DNA of 64,000 nt from Paraburkholderia ginsengiterrae. Its GTDB lineage: Bacteria; Pseudomonadota; Gammaproteobacteria; Burkholderiales; Burkholderiaceae. Shown here piece after piece: positions 47,268-55,479 of this stretch. The notes below the pieces were generated by a model. The model saw only the letters and a list, made by a program, of their open reading frames with translations, was not told where the DNA came from and did no database searches. How positions within the stretch are numbered: position 1 is the first letter of the stretch; every line of letters starts with the position of its first letter. The translations under genes and the position numbers were made by a program. The DNA lies in assembly GCF_001645125.1 (NCBI RefSeq), contig NZ_LXKA01000330.1, positions 1 to 64,000 of the forward strand, written 5' to 3'.

Positions 47268-47513
47268 ATGGTTCGAGGAACTCACTCCAAAAAGGAGATC
47301 GAAGCTGCCTTGGTGTACGCCGAAAAAAACGGTTGGCAAGTCCATGGCGGTGGGAAAGGTCATGCCTGGGGAAGAATGTACTGTCCTGACAACACCGCGG
47401 AGTGTCGGTGCGGGGAGTTCTGTATATCAAGCATCTGGAGTACGCCAAGGAATCCCGGCAACCATGCCAGACATCTACGGCGCATTGTCGACAACTGCAC
47501 GGCTCGCTCGTAG
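47268..47513 (+). CDS. Small HicA-like, cysteine-rich protein (candidate toxin)
   Basis: An 81-residue protein. Its first half resembles the HicA mRNA-interferase fold: SKKEIEAALVYAEKNGWQV (helix and first strand), then GGGKGHAW with His32 where HicA has its catalytic GSHH histidine. The second half is unlike HicA: Cys39, Cys46, Cys48, Cys52 and Cys77 with His66 and His69, which could bind a metal. A GGAGGA site precedes ATG 47268. Codon use (AGA, GGA, CCT, AAA) is less GC-rich than the neighbours, suggesting transfer. The next gene, 52 bases on, encodes a DNA-binding partner. The toxin role is inference from fold likeness and context. Confidence 0.6.
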   Translation: MVRGTHSKKEIEAALVYAEKNGWQVHGGGKGHAWGRMYCPDNTAECRCGEFCISSIWSTPRNPGNHARHLRRIVDNCTARS

Positions 47514-47565
47514 CAAGGGCGTTCTCATGGCAAGAGTTTGAGCTGAATGAGGGCAGGAGTAACGT

Positions 47566-48090
47566 ATGGAATATGTGTTCACCTTGAAGTACCGGCTCGC
47601 AGCCGAAGATTGCGATCTTGATGCGATTGTCGAGCGATTGGGCGAAGCCGGATGCGACGACGCCACGGTCGGCGTGGGGCAGCCTGGCCGTCTCGCGCTG
47701 TTTTCCACTCGCGAAAGCTCGTCTGCTTTCGGAGCGCTGGTCAGCGCACTCAGAGATATCAAGCAAGCGGTGCCGTCCGCGCGCCTTGTCGAAGCCGGCC
47801 CCGATTTTGTTGGCCTCACCGACGTCGCCGAAATCGCCGGCGTGTCCCGGCAGAACATGCGCAAGCTGATGCTGGGCCACGCAATCGACTTTCCGCCGCC
47901 GGTCCACGAGGGCAGTGCGTCGGTATGGCATCTGTCGGACATTCTTGACTGGCTGGCTGCACGCGGTGGCTATGACATCAAGTCAGACGTGGCCGACGTT
48001 GCGAAACTGGCCAAGCAGATCAACCTCGTCAAGGAAGCGCGCGAACTTGAACCGAAGTTTAGCCGCCAGCTTGAGTGTCTGGTGGCATAG
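47566..48090 (+). CDS. Two-domain protein with AlpA/MerR-type winged helix (candidate antitoxin/regulator)
   Basis: A 174-residue protein. Residues 1-75 form an alpha/beta domain (strand MEYVFTLKYRL, helix LDAIVERLGEAG, strand GRLALFST, helix AFGALVSALRDIKQAV) that looks like a small ferredoxin-like fold. Residues 82-130 are a winged helix of the AlpA/excisionase kind: VGLTDVAEIAGVSRQNMRKL, then FPPPVHEGSASVWHLSDILD. Residues 140-174 are a charged helix. AGGAGT precedes ATG 47566. With the HicA-like gene and upstream palindrome it reads as an autoregulatory partner; stand-alone regulator is the alternative. Confidence 0.6.
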   Translation: MEYVFTLKYRLAAEDCDLDAIVERLGEAGCDDATVGVGQPGRLALFSTRESSSAFGALVSALRDIKQAVPSARLVEAGPDFVGLTDVAEIAGVSRQNMRKLMLGHAIDFPPPVHEGSASVWHLSDILDWLAARGGYDIKSDVADVAKLAKQINLVKEARELEPKFSRQLECLVA

Positions 48091-48264
48091 CAGCAAGGCA
48101 GCGGCCCGTACCTGAAGACACAAGCCTGTTTGATCGGCTCGCCAGTTGGCGTTCTGGTCAGCTTCGGCAGTCCTTTGCGCAAAGCGTTAAAATCGCCCAC
48201 CGCGTCTGATTTGTCAGCGATGTCCGGCGTCGGCGCATCGTCCGTAAAAATTTACGAACGACCG

Positions 48265-48292
48265 TTCACAAATTTGCTTTTTGCGCTAAACT
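48265..48292 (+). promoter_or_regulatory. Candidate promoter of the DUF1178 gene
   Basis: TTCACA (48265-48270), 16 bases, TAAACT (48287-48292), 22 bases before the ATG. A 6-bp inverted repeat CGTAAA-AA-TTTACG lies just upstream (48243-48256). Confidence 0.4.
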
Positions 48293-48314
48293 GGCACGCA
48301 AGCCCTGATTCCAC

Positions 48315-48740
48315 ATGAAGGTCCTCGATTTACAGTGTCCGCATGGCCATCGGTTCGAAGGCTGGTTCGCTTCGGCTGATGACTTCGAATCGCAGCAGTC
48401 CCGCAAGCTCGTCGAATGTCCGATCTGCGGTGCGAACGAGGTAAGCCGTTTGCCGTCGGCGCCGCGCCTGAATTTGTCTGGTGCGACCGGCACGAATGCG
48501 CCAGCGGGCGTGGGGGAAATGCAGGCGCGTGTGATGCGCGCTTTGCGCGAGGTACTGGAAAAGACCGAGAACGTGGGCGACCGCTTCGCCGAGGAGGCAC
48601 GGCGCATTCACTATAACGAAGCGCCCGCTCGCAATATTCGTGGTGTCACGACACCCGAAGACGCGCAAGCCTTGGTCGAAGAAGGCATCGAAGTGATGCC
48701 GCTGCCGGTCCCGGCCGCCTTGAAGGAACCGCTGCAATAG
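48315..48740 (+). CDS. DUF1178 family zinc-ribbon-like protein
   Basis: A 141-residue small protein. The N-terminal pattern LQCPHGHRFEGWF with Cys8 and His10/12, plus LVECPICG with Cys35 and Cys38, looks like a zinc ribbon and defines the DUF1178 family. A helical middle part includes RVMRALREVLEKTENVGDRF, and the IHYNEAPARNIRG stretch is conserved. Function unknown. It precedes the acyl-CoA operon by 48 bases and may be co-transcribed with it. Confidence 0.88.
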   Translation: MKVLDLQCPHGHRFEGWFASADDFESQQSRKLVECPICGANEVSRLPSAPRLNLSGATGTNAPAGVGEMQARVMRALREVLEKTENVGDRFAEEARRIHYNEAPARNIRGVTTPEDAQALVEEGIEVMPLPVPAALKEPLQ

Positions 48741-48788
48741 CGCAGTGGCTCGCTGGCGCCAGGTGGTGGCGGCCAGGAGACACTACGC

Positions 48789-49985
48789 ATGAATCTGGAC
48801 TATTCCCCCGCTGATAAAGCGTTCCGCGCTGACATCCGCGCCTGGCTCGAAGCGAATCTGCCTCGCGAACTGAGCGACAAGGTACTCAATCACAAACGTC
48901 TTGCCCGTGAAGACTTCGCGAGCTGGCACAAGCTGCTCGGCACGCGCGGCTGGTCGGCGATCGCGTGGCCGAAGGAGTACGGCGGCCCGGGCTGGGACGC
49001 CACTCAACGGCACATCTGGGACGAAGAGTGCGCGCGTATCGGTGCGCCGTCCGTGCTGCCGTTTGGCGTGGCGATGGTGGCCCCCGTAATCATGAAGTAC
49101 GGTAACGAGGCGCAAAAACGTCACTATTTGCCGCGCATTCTCGACGGTACGGATTGGTGGTGCCAAGGCTACTCCGAGCCTGGCTCCGGTTCTGATCTGG
49201 CCTCGTTGCGTACGCGCGCGGAGCGCGTCGGCGACCATTACGTGGTCAACGGTCAGAAAACCTGGACCACACTCGGCCAGTACGCCGACATGATGTTCTG
49301 CCTAGTGCGCACCGACGGCGGCGCCAAGAAGCAGGAGGGCATCTCGTTCCTGCTGATCGACATGAAAACTCCGGGCATCACCGTACGGCCAATCATCACG
49401 CTCGACGAAGACCACGAAGTCAATGAAGTCTTTTTCGAAGACGTGAAGGTGCCGGTCGAAAATCTGGTCGGCGAAGAAAATCGCGGCTGGACATACGCAA
49501 AATACCTGCTCGGCCATGAGCGCACCGGCATTGCGCGCGTCGGCCAGTCCAAGCGCGAACTCGTCTTCCTGAAACGGCTTGCGCTGAATCAGAAAAAGAA
49601 TGGCAAGCCGTTGCTGCACGATCCGGTGTTTGCCGCGAAGGTCGCGAGCCTCGAGATCGAATTGATGGCGCTCGAAGTCACCGTGCAACGCGTGGTCGCC
49701 AATGAAGCAGGGGGCCGTGGACCGGGGCCGGAAGCATCGATGCTGAAGATCAAGGGCACGGAAGTGCAGCAAGCGCTGACCGAGCTGATGTTCGAAGCAG
49801 TCGGGCCGCTCGCGGCACCGTTCGACGTTTCGTTCCTCGAAGGCGAACGCGAGCACAGCGCTGCCGGCGACGACGACGCAGCACCGTTGGCCGCGTACTA
49901 CTTCAACTTCCGCAAGACGTCGATCTACGGCGGCTCGAACGAAATTCAAAAGAACATCATCGCGCAGATGATTCTCGGACTTTGA
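48789..49985 (+). CDS. Acyl-CoA dehydrogenase, large subunit-like (PimC type)
   Basis: A 398-residue flavoprotein of the acyl-CoA dehydrogenase family. Visible are the FAD-contacting CQGYSEPGSGSDLASLRT (about 118-135), VNGQKTWTT, the C-terminal GPGPEASMLKIKGTEVQQAL and IYGGSNEIQKNIIA. The position that carries the catalytic Glu in many ACADs reads GG here, as in two-subunit enzymes where the active site is shared. A second, shorter ACAD gene begins 10 bases later, so an alpha2beta2 enzyme is likely. Substrate unknown (dicarboxylyl-, branched- or steroid-side-chain acyl-CoA are options). AGGAG precedes ATG 48789. Confidence 0.88.
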   Translation: MNLDYSPADKAFRADIRAWLEANLPRELSDKVLNHKRLAREDFASWHKLLGTRGWSAIAWPKEYGGPGWDATQRHIWDEECARIGAPSVLPFGVAMVAPVIMKYGNEAQKRHYLPRILDGTDWWCQGYSEPGSGSDLASLRTRAERVGDHYVVNGQKTWTTLGQYADMMFCLVRTDGGAKKQEGISFLLIDMKTPGITVRPIITLDEDHEVNEVFFEDVKVPVENLVGEENRGWTYAKYLLGHERTGIARVGQSKRELVFLKRLALNQKKNGKPLLHDPVFAAKVASLEIELMALEVTVQRVVANEAGGRGPGPEASMLKIKGTEVQQALTELMFEAVGPLAAPFDVSFLEGEREHSAAGDDDAAPLAAYYFNFRKTSIYGGSNEIQKNIIAQMILGL

Positions 49986-49995
49986 GGAGTGGCGC

Positions 49996-51123
49996 ATGGA
50001 CTTCACTTTCAACGACGAACAGCAGCAATTCGCCGACGCGCTGCGCCGCTACCTCGACAAGAGCTACGGCTTCGAAGCGCGCCAGGCGATCGTGCAATCG
50101 GAATCCGGCGTGTCGGAGGCGCATTGGGCAGCTTTTGCGGAGCTGGGCCTGACGGCATTGCCGGTGCCGGAAGCGCAAGGAGGATTCAACGGTGGTCCGA
50201 TTGACATGCTGGTGGTGATGCAGGAGCTCGGCCGTGCACTGGTGGTCGAACCCTATTGGGCGACCGCGGTCGGCATTGAGACGTTGCGCCTCGCGGGCAC
50301 GGGCGAGGGCGAAGATGCGTCGCTGCTCGAGCGTGCCGCACAGGGCGAGATCAAGCTGGCGGTGGCATTTCACGAGCCGCACGCACGCTACGACCTGTTT
50401 GAAGTCGACACGGCCGCTAGTGGACAGGGCGAGCAGCAGACGCTGTCCGGGACGAAGTCGGTTGTGCTGCACGGTGCGCAGGCGGACTACTGGATCGTGC
50501 CGGCCCGTCTGAACGGCGAGATTGCGCTTTTCGTCGTGGCGCGTGATGCGTCCGGCGTCAAAGTGACGGATTACCGCACGATCGACGGCCAACGGGCTGC
50601 CACCCTCGAATTCACCGCCACGCCCGCGCGCCGGCTGGCCGGCAAACACGCCGGCGCGGCCGCGCTCGAACATATCGCGGATTACGGCACCGTACTGCTG
50701 TGCGCGGAAGCGATCGGCGCACTTGATGCCTTGAACTTCGCTACCGTCGACTACACCAAGACGCGCCAGCAGTTCGGCCAGCCGATCGCACGCTTCCAGG
50801 CCTTGCAGCACCGCATGGTCGAGATGCTGATTCATGCCGAGCAGGCGCGTTCAGTCACCTATCTTGCCGCCATGCGCTATAACAGTGCGGATGCTGACGA
50901 ACGCCGTCGCGCGGTCTCGGCGGCGAAGGCACGGGTCGGTCAGGCCGCGCGTTTCGTGGGCCAGCAGGCGGTTCAGTTGCATGGTGGCATGGGGGTGACG
51001 AACGAGGTGGCGGCGGCACATCTGTTCAAACGCCTTGCCATCATCGAAACCACGTTGGGCGACGTCGATCACCACCTGGCGCGCTTCGCTGCGCTGCCCG
51101 GCTTCGTCGTTGCCGAAGCCTGA
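49996..51123 (+). CDS. Acyl-CoA dehydrogenase, small subunit-like (PimD type)
   Basis: A 375-residue ACAD-family protein with a degenerate middle domain; the usual FAD motif (TEPxxGSD) is not seen, whereas its neighbour has it. The C-terminal helix bundle is kept (KTRQQFGQPIARFQALQHRM, then QLHGGMGVTNEVAAAHLFKR). It ends without the EGT/GGT catalytic loop. This fits the small subunit of heteromeric dehydrogenases. TGAGGAG lies before ATG 49996. Confidence 0.86.
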   Translation: MDFTFNDEQQQFADALRRYLDKSYGFEARQAIVQSESGVSEAHWAAFAELGLTALPVPEAQGGFNGGPIDMLVVMQELGRALVVEPYWATAVGIETLRLAGTGEGEDASLLERAAQGEIKLAVAFHEPHARYDLFEVDTAASGQGEQQTLSGTKSVVLHGAQADYWIVPARLNGEIALFVVARDASGVKVTDYRTIDGQRAATLEFTATPARRLAGKHAGAAALEHIADYGTVLLCAEAIGALDALNFATVDYTKTRQQFGQPIARFQALQHRMVEMLIHAEQARSVTYLAAMRYNSADADERRRAVSAAKARVGQAARFVGQQAVQLHGGMGVTNEVAAAHLFKRLAIIETTLGDVDHHLARFAALPGFVVAEA

Positions 51124-51158
51124 ACAGCCGCTCGAACCGGATAAAAGGAGAGGCAACG

Positions 51159-51617
51159 ATGAGTCTGAGTTACGAGGACTTTATAGTCGGCGCGAGCATG
51201 GAAATCGGCAAGCACACGTTTACGCGTGAGGAAATCGTCGAGTTCGCGCAGAAGTTCGACCCGCAGCCGTTTCATCTGGATGAAGCCGCTGCGGCCGAGT
51301 CGCCGTTCCGCGGATTGGTGGCGAGTGGCTGGCATACCTGTTCGGTCATGATGGGCATGCTGGTGCGTAACGCGCTTGCAGGCTCCACGTCGATGGGTTC
51401 GCCCGGTATCGACGAGATCCGCTGGTTGAAGCCGGTGCGCGTCGGCGACACGATCACCATGATGAACGCCGTGCTCGACAAGCGCATCTCCGAAAGCAAG
51501 CCGGATCGCGGCATTGTGTCGACCCAATGGGAAGGTATTAATCAGCATGGCGAGACGGTGATCACGGTGCGCTCGAAGGGCATGTTCGGACTGCGCAATC
51601 CGGGAGCCGGAGCATGA
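51159..51617 (+). CDS. MaoC-like (R)-hydratase, first of a pair
   Basis: A 152-residue single-hotdog protein of the MaoC dehydratase family. The hydratase-2 pattern is relaxed: FDPQPFHLDEAAAAESPFRG (about 30-49) and VASGWHTCSVMM. Such proteins hydrate 2-enoyl-CoA to (R)-3-hydroxyacyl-CoA. Its stop overlaps the next MaoC gene by four bases, so the two may form a heterodimer. Strong AAAAGGAGAGG ribosome site. Confidence 0.88.
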   Translation: MSLSYEDFIVGASMEIGKHTFTREEIVEFAQKFDPQPFHLDEAAAAESPFRGLVASGWHTCSVMMGMLVRNALAGSTSMGSPGIDEIRWLKPVRVGDTITMMNAVLDKRISESKPDRGIVSTQWEGINQHGETVITVRSKGMFGLRNPGAGA

Positions 51618-52090
51618 CGGATTGCGCGGTGCCCGCCGCGGCGTTCGGCAATGCGGATGCCTTGCGTGCATTGGTGGGCGCTGACCCGCTAGTGAGTGAA
51701 TGGCTGACGGTCGATCAAGCGAGTGTTGATCGTTTCGCAGAAGCCACCGGCGATCATCAATGGATTCACGTCGACCCCGAGCGGGCGCGGCGTGAGTCGC
51801 CGTTCGGCGGACCTATCGCCCATGGCTTCATGACGTTGTCGTTGATCCCGGCACTGCTCGGAAAGACGGTGGTGATCGAGCAGCGCATGGGCGTCAACTA
51901 CGGATTGAATCGCGTGCGGTTTACGTCGCCGGTGCCGGTCGGCTCGGAGTTGCGCGCGAAATTCGCGGTGGAGTCCGTGACGGACGCTGGCAATGATGGC
52001 GTACAGGTCGTGTGGAATGTGACGCTGGAGCGGCAGGGCAGTGAGCGGCCGGTATGTGTCGCGGAGTTCATTACGCGGCATTATTTCTAG
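51614..52090 (+). CDS. MaoC-like (R)-hydratase, second of a pair
   Basis: A 158-residue hotdog protein with the classical hydratase-2 signature FAEATGDHQWIHVDPERA (Asp and His of the catalytic dyad) and PFGGPIAHGFMTLSLIP. In paired MaoC enzymes usually one partner keeps the dyad; here this is the better candidate. ATG overlaps the previous stop (ATGA). Confidence 0.9.
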   Translation: MTDCAVPAAAFGNADALRALVGADPLVSEWLTVDQASVDRFAEATGDHQWIHVDPERARRESPFGGPIAHGFMTLSLIPALLGKTVVIEQRMGVNYGLNRVRFTSPVPVGSELRAKFAVESVTDAGNDGVQVVWNVTLERQGSERPVCVAEFITRHYF

Positions 52091-52116
52091 CGTTGTCGCG
52101 TCCGTCCCGGAGCCCC

Positions 52117-52155
52117 AAAAGCGCGAACGGCATTCACGCCGTCTCGCGCTTTTTT
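52117..52155. terminator. Bidirectional intrinsic terminator
   Basis: AAAAGCGCGA-ACGGC pairs with GCCGT-(C)-TCGCGCTTTT around ATTCAC, T-run on the plus side and A-run on the minus side, between convergent genes. Confidence 0.85.
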
Positions 52156-52185
52156 ACTGGTGCAGATTCAGAGGCTGCGCTGGCG

Positions 52186-52887
52186 TCAATGTTTCGCGTA
52201 CTGGGTTGCGCCGAACAGCATCTCTTTTGCCTTCTCATCCATGAGTGGCTTGCGTGCGGACGCCAATACCTCGACGCCGCGCAATACCGCCGGACGCGCG
52301 GCGATTTCTTCATGCCAGCGCTTCACGTTCGGCAATGCATCCAGTTCGATACCCTGGTTTTGCCAGGAGCGTGTCCACGGAAACGCCGCGATGTCCGCGA
52401 TCGTGTAGTCGTTGCCGGCGAGGTACTGCGTTTTGCCGAGTTGCGCGTCCATGACGCCGTACAGGCGCTTCGCCTCGTTTGTGTAGCGATTGATCGCGTA
52501 TTCAATCGGCTCCGGCGCATAGAGGCGAAAGTGGTGCGTTTGACCGAGCATCGGGCCCAGGCCGCCCATCTGGAACATCAGCCATTGGAGTACTGAATAA
52601 CGTGCCGCCGGATCGGCTGGCAGAAACTTGCCGGTTTTCTCGGCGAGATAAATCAGAATCGCACCCGACTCGAATAGCGCAAACGGTTGACCGTCGGCGC
52701 CTCTCGGACCCTCGGAATCGACGATTGCCGGAATCTTGTTGTTCGGACTGATAGCGAGAAACTCGTGTTTGAACTGGTCGCCCGTGCCGATATTCACGCC
52801 ATGCACGTTATACGCGAGGCCGGTCTCCTCGAGCATGATGTGAACCTTGTGGCCGTTCGGGGTTGCCCAGCTATAGACGTCGATCAT
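52186..52887 (-). CDS. Glutathione S-transferase-like disulfide reductase (YfcG/YghU type)
   Basis: A 233-residue GST-fold protein. The N-terminal domain begins IDVYSWATPNGHKVHIML; Thr9 and Asn11 correspond to the glutathione-contacting Thr/Asn of E. coli YfcG (nu class) rather than the usual Tyr, Ser or Cys. SPNNKIPAIVD and FESGAILIYLAEKTG are the usual GSH-site loops, and the C-terminal helical domain follows. YfcG-type proteins reduce disulfides with glutathione; this role is inferred by likeness. Confidence 0.88.
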   Translation of the reverse strand: MIDVYSWATPNGHKVHIMLEETGLAYNVHGVNIGTGDQFKHEFLAISPNNKIPAIVDSEGPRGADGQPFALFESGAILIYLAEKTGKFLPADPAARYSVLQWLMFQMGGLGPMLGQTHHFRLYAPEPIEYAINRYTNEAKRLYGVMDAQLGKTQYLAGNDYTIADIAAFPWTRSWQNQGIELDALPNVKRWHEEIAARPAVLRGVEVLASARKPLMDEKAKEMLFGATQYAKH

Positions 52888-53029
52888 CGTGGCTCCTTCG
52901 TTTCGTGAAAGCGGCGCCCCGCAGGACGCCGCTGTTGACGAAAATTAGAGCATAGATCGCGCGATGCTGCTGGCGACGGCGCAAGTCAGTCCGGCCATCG
53001 CGGCAACAGGTGAGTTAGCTGGCCTGACC

Positions 53030-54289
53030 TCAAACTCGCGTAATCGGCGTTTCCACGCGGGCCGCCGCGCCGGCGTCCATATAGCGTGCGAGCTCGATTT
53101 TGGCGATTGCGTTGCGGTGCACTTCGTCGGGACCGTCGGCGAAACGCAGCGTGCGCGCGCAGGCGTAGGCATACGCCAGCGGGAAGTCGTCGCTGACCCC
53201 GCCGCCGCCGTGCGCCTGAATCGCCCAGTCGATTACCTGGCAAGCCATGTTTGGCGCGACCACTTTGATCATCGCAATCTCGCCGCGTGCCCCCTTGTTG
53301 CCGACGGTGTCCATCATGTAGGCAGTCTTTAGCGTGAGGAGCCGCGCCTGTTCGATCATGCAGCGCGCCTCGGCGATACGCTCCTGCGTGACGCCTTGCG
53401 CGGCAACCGGCTTGCCGAACGCGACACGTTGCATCGAGCGTTTCGCCATCAGTTCGAGCGCACGTTCGGCAAGACCGATTAAACGCATGCAGTGATGGAT
53501 GCGACCTGGTCCGAGACGTCCCTGCGCGATCTCGAAACCACGGCCTTCGCCGAGCAGCATGTTGGTGACGGGCACACGCACATTCTTGAGCGTGATTTCC
53601 ATGTGGCCGTGCGGCGCATCGTCGTAACCGAAGACGTTGAGCGGGCGGTGCACGGTGATGCCGGCGGCGTCGGCGGGGACGAGGATCATCGATTGCTGCT
53701 GGTGGCGCGGCGCCTCGGGATCGGTCTTGCCCATGACGATATAGATCTTGCAGCGCGGATCGCCTGCGCCGGAGGACCACCACTTGTGTCCGTTGATCAC
53801 GTAGTGGTCGCCGTCACGCACGATGCTGGTCTGGATATTGGTTGCGTCCGACGACGCGACTTCGGGCTCCGTCATCAGAAACGCCGACCGTATCTGACCT
53901 TGCAGCAGCGGTTCGAGCCACTGGCGCTTGTTGTCGTCGCTGCCGTAGCGCTCGATCGTTTCCATGTTGCCGGTGTCGGGCGCGTTGCAGTTGAACACTT
54001 CGGGCGCCCAGGGCACGCGGCCCATGATCTCGCACAGCGGCGCGTATTCGAGATTCGTCAGTCCCGCTCCGCGTATGGATTCAGGCAGAAACAGGTTCCA
54101 CAAACCGGCGTCGCGCGCCTTGTGTTTGAGTTGCTCGATCAGTTCGGTCGGCAACCACGCGTTGCCGCTCTGACGATTGCGTGCGATTTCCGCATAGAAC
54201 GCCTGCTCGTTCGGATAAATATGCTCGTCGAAGAAAGCGAGCAGTTTCTCGCGCAACGCCTGAACCTTCGGTGTGTAATCGAAATTCAT
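53030..54289 (-). CDS. ACAD10/11-like acyl-CoA dehydrogenase
   Basis: A 419-residue acyl-CoA dehydrogenase of the ACAD10/11-like subgroup. Motifs: [20 protein letters not shown] (FAD site), [17 protein letters not shown], the [13 protein letters not shown] stretch and, near the C terminus, [18 protein letters not shown]. In this last loop an Asp (about 385) stands where most ACADs have the catalytic Glu (EGT), as in ACAD11 relatives. Start ATG 54289 with GAGGT. It is the last gene of the operon, next to a phosphotransferase-type kinase; together they mirror the two domains fused in mammalian ACAD10/ACAD11. Confidence 0.9.
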   Translation of the reverse strand: MNFDYTPKVQALREKLLAFFDEHIYPNEQAFYAEIARNRQSGNAWLPTELIEQLKHKARDAGLWNLFLPESIRGAGLTNLEYAPLCEIMGRVPWAPEVFNCNAPDTGNMETIERYGSDDNKRQWLEPLLQGQIRSAFLMTEPEVASSDATNIQTSIVRDGDHYVINGHKWWSSGAGDPRCKIYIVMGKTDPEAPRHQQQSMILVPADAAGITVHRPLNVFGYDDAPHGHMEITLKNVRVPVTNMLLGEGRGFEIAQGRLGPGRIHHCMRLIGLAERALELMAKRSMQRVAFGKPVAAQGVTQERIAEARCMIEQARLLTLKTAYMMDTVGNKGARGEIAMIKVVAPNMACQVIDWAIQAHGGGGVSDDFPLAYAYACARTLRFADGPDEVHRNAIAKIELARYMDAGAAARVETPITRV

Positions 54290-54352
54290 GTGTGACCTCG
54301 CGAATAACGGACGACAGTTGATCAAGGCGCGCAACTCGACGCGCGAATCCGG

Positions 54353-55459
54353 TTAGCGCACCTTCTGAGCGTAGCGCCAGGCGAGCTCGGCCATCGGCTT
54401 TGCGCGGCTGCCGGCGTCGAGTGCCTGCGCGCTGGCCGCGGTGCCGTCGACGACGCGCTTCATGATCCCTTGCAGAATCGCGGCAATGCGGAACATGTTG
54501 TACGCCAGGTAGAAATTCCAGTCGCCGCGAATCTCGAAACCGGTGCGCTTGCAGTAGCGTTCGACGTACTGCGTTTCGTCCGGGATGCCGAGGGCCGTCC
54601 AATCGAGACCCGCAATGCCGCGGAATTGCGCCGGATCGACGTGCCACGCCATGCAGTGGTAAGCGAAGTCGGCAAGCGGATCGCCGAGCGTCGACAATTC
54701 CCAGTCGAGCACAGCGAGCACCCGCGGCTCATGAGGATGAAAGATCAGATTGTCGAGCCGGTAGTCGCCATGCACGACCGACACGCGCTCGCCCGTTTCC
54801 GCTGGCATATGCTGCGGCAGCCATTCGATCAGACGCTGCATCGCGTCGATCGGCTCGGTCTCGGACGCGATGTACTGTTTGCTCCAGCGGCCAATCTGGC
54901 GCGCGAAATAGTTGCCCGGTTTGCCGTAATCGACGAGACCGGCGGCCGCGACATCGACGCTGTGCAAGGCGGCGATCACACGATTCATTTCGTCGTAGAT
55001 CGCGGCGCGCTCGGCAGGCGTCATGCCGGGTAAAGATTGATCCCACAACACGCGGCCTTCGACGTACTCCATTACGTAGAACGCACGGCCGATCACGCTT
55101 TCGTCCTCGCACAATGCGAGCATATTCGCGACCGGCACGGCGGTGCCGGCCAGCGCGTGCATCACCCGATATTCACGTTCGACGGCGTGCGCGGAAGGCA
55201 GCAGCTTCGCCGCCGGCCCGGGCTTGGCGCGCATCACATACGAGCGGGAAGGGGTGACCAGTTTGAAGGTGGGATTGGACTGGCCGCCGGCGAATTGCTC
55301 CAGAGAGAGTGGTCCCGAGAATCCGTCGACATGCTGGGCCAGCCACGCGGCGAGCGCGTCGGTAGCGAAGCGTTGCCGTTCGTTGAGAGGACGTGTGCCC
55401 TCGAACGCCGAATAATCCGTCGTGTGTTCTGGTTCGCCGTTCTGTGTGGCTTGCACCAT
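54353..55459 (-). CDS. APH-type phosphotransferase, ACAD10/11 N-domain-like kinase
   Basis: A 368-residue aminoglycoside-phosphotransferase-fold kinase. Visible are the ATP-site Lys79 (VMRAKPG), the catalytic HGDYRLDN (230-237) and the metal-binding DWE (252-254, in LDWELSTLGDP). In mammals this domain is fused to an acyl-CoA dehydrogenase (ACAD10/11), and in Pseudomonas putida LvaA is a related kinase acting on 4-hydroxyvaleryl-CoA. Phosphorylation of a hydroxyacyl-CoA is therefore the favoured role. A strong GGAGGAG precedes ATG 55459; the longer upstream frame overlaps the next gene and is rejected. Confidence 0.88.
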   Translation of the reverse strand: MVQATQNGEPEHTTDYSAFEGTRPLNERQRFATDALAAWLAQHVDGFSGPLSLEQFAGGQSNPTFKLVTPSRSYVMRAKPGPAAKLLPSAHAVEREYRVMHALAGTAVPVANMLALCEDESVIGRAFYVMEYVEGRVLWDQSLPGMTPAERAAIYDEMNRVIAALHSVDVAAAGLVDYGKPGNYFARQIGRWSKQYIASETEPIDAMQRLIEWLPQHMPAETGERVSVVHGDYRLDNLIFHPHEPRVLAVLDWELSTLGDPLADFAYHCMAWHVDPAQFRGIAGLDWTALGIPDETQYVERYCKRTGFEIRGDWNFYLAYNMFRIAAILQGIMKRVVDGTAASAQALDAGSRAKPMAELAWRYAQKVR

Positions 55460-55479
55460 GTGTCTCCTCCAGTTCGGAT

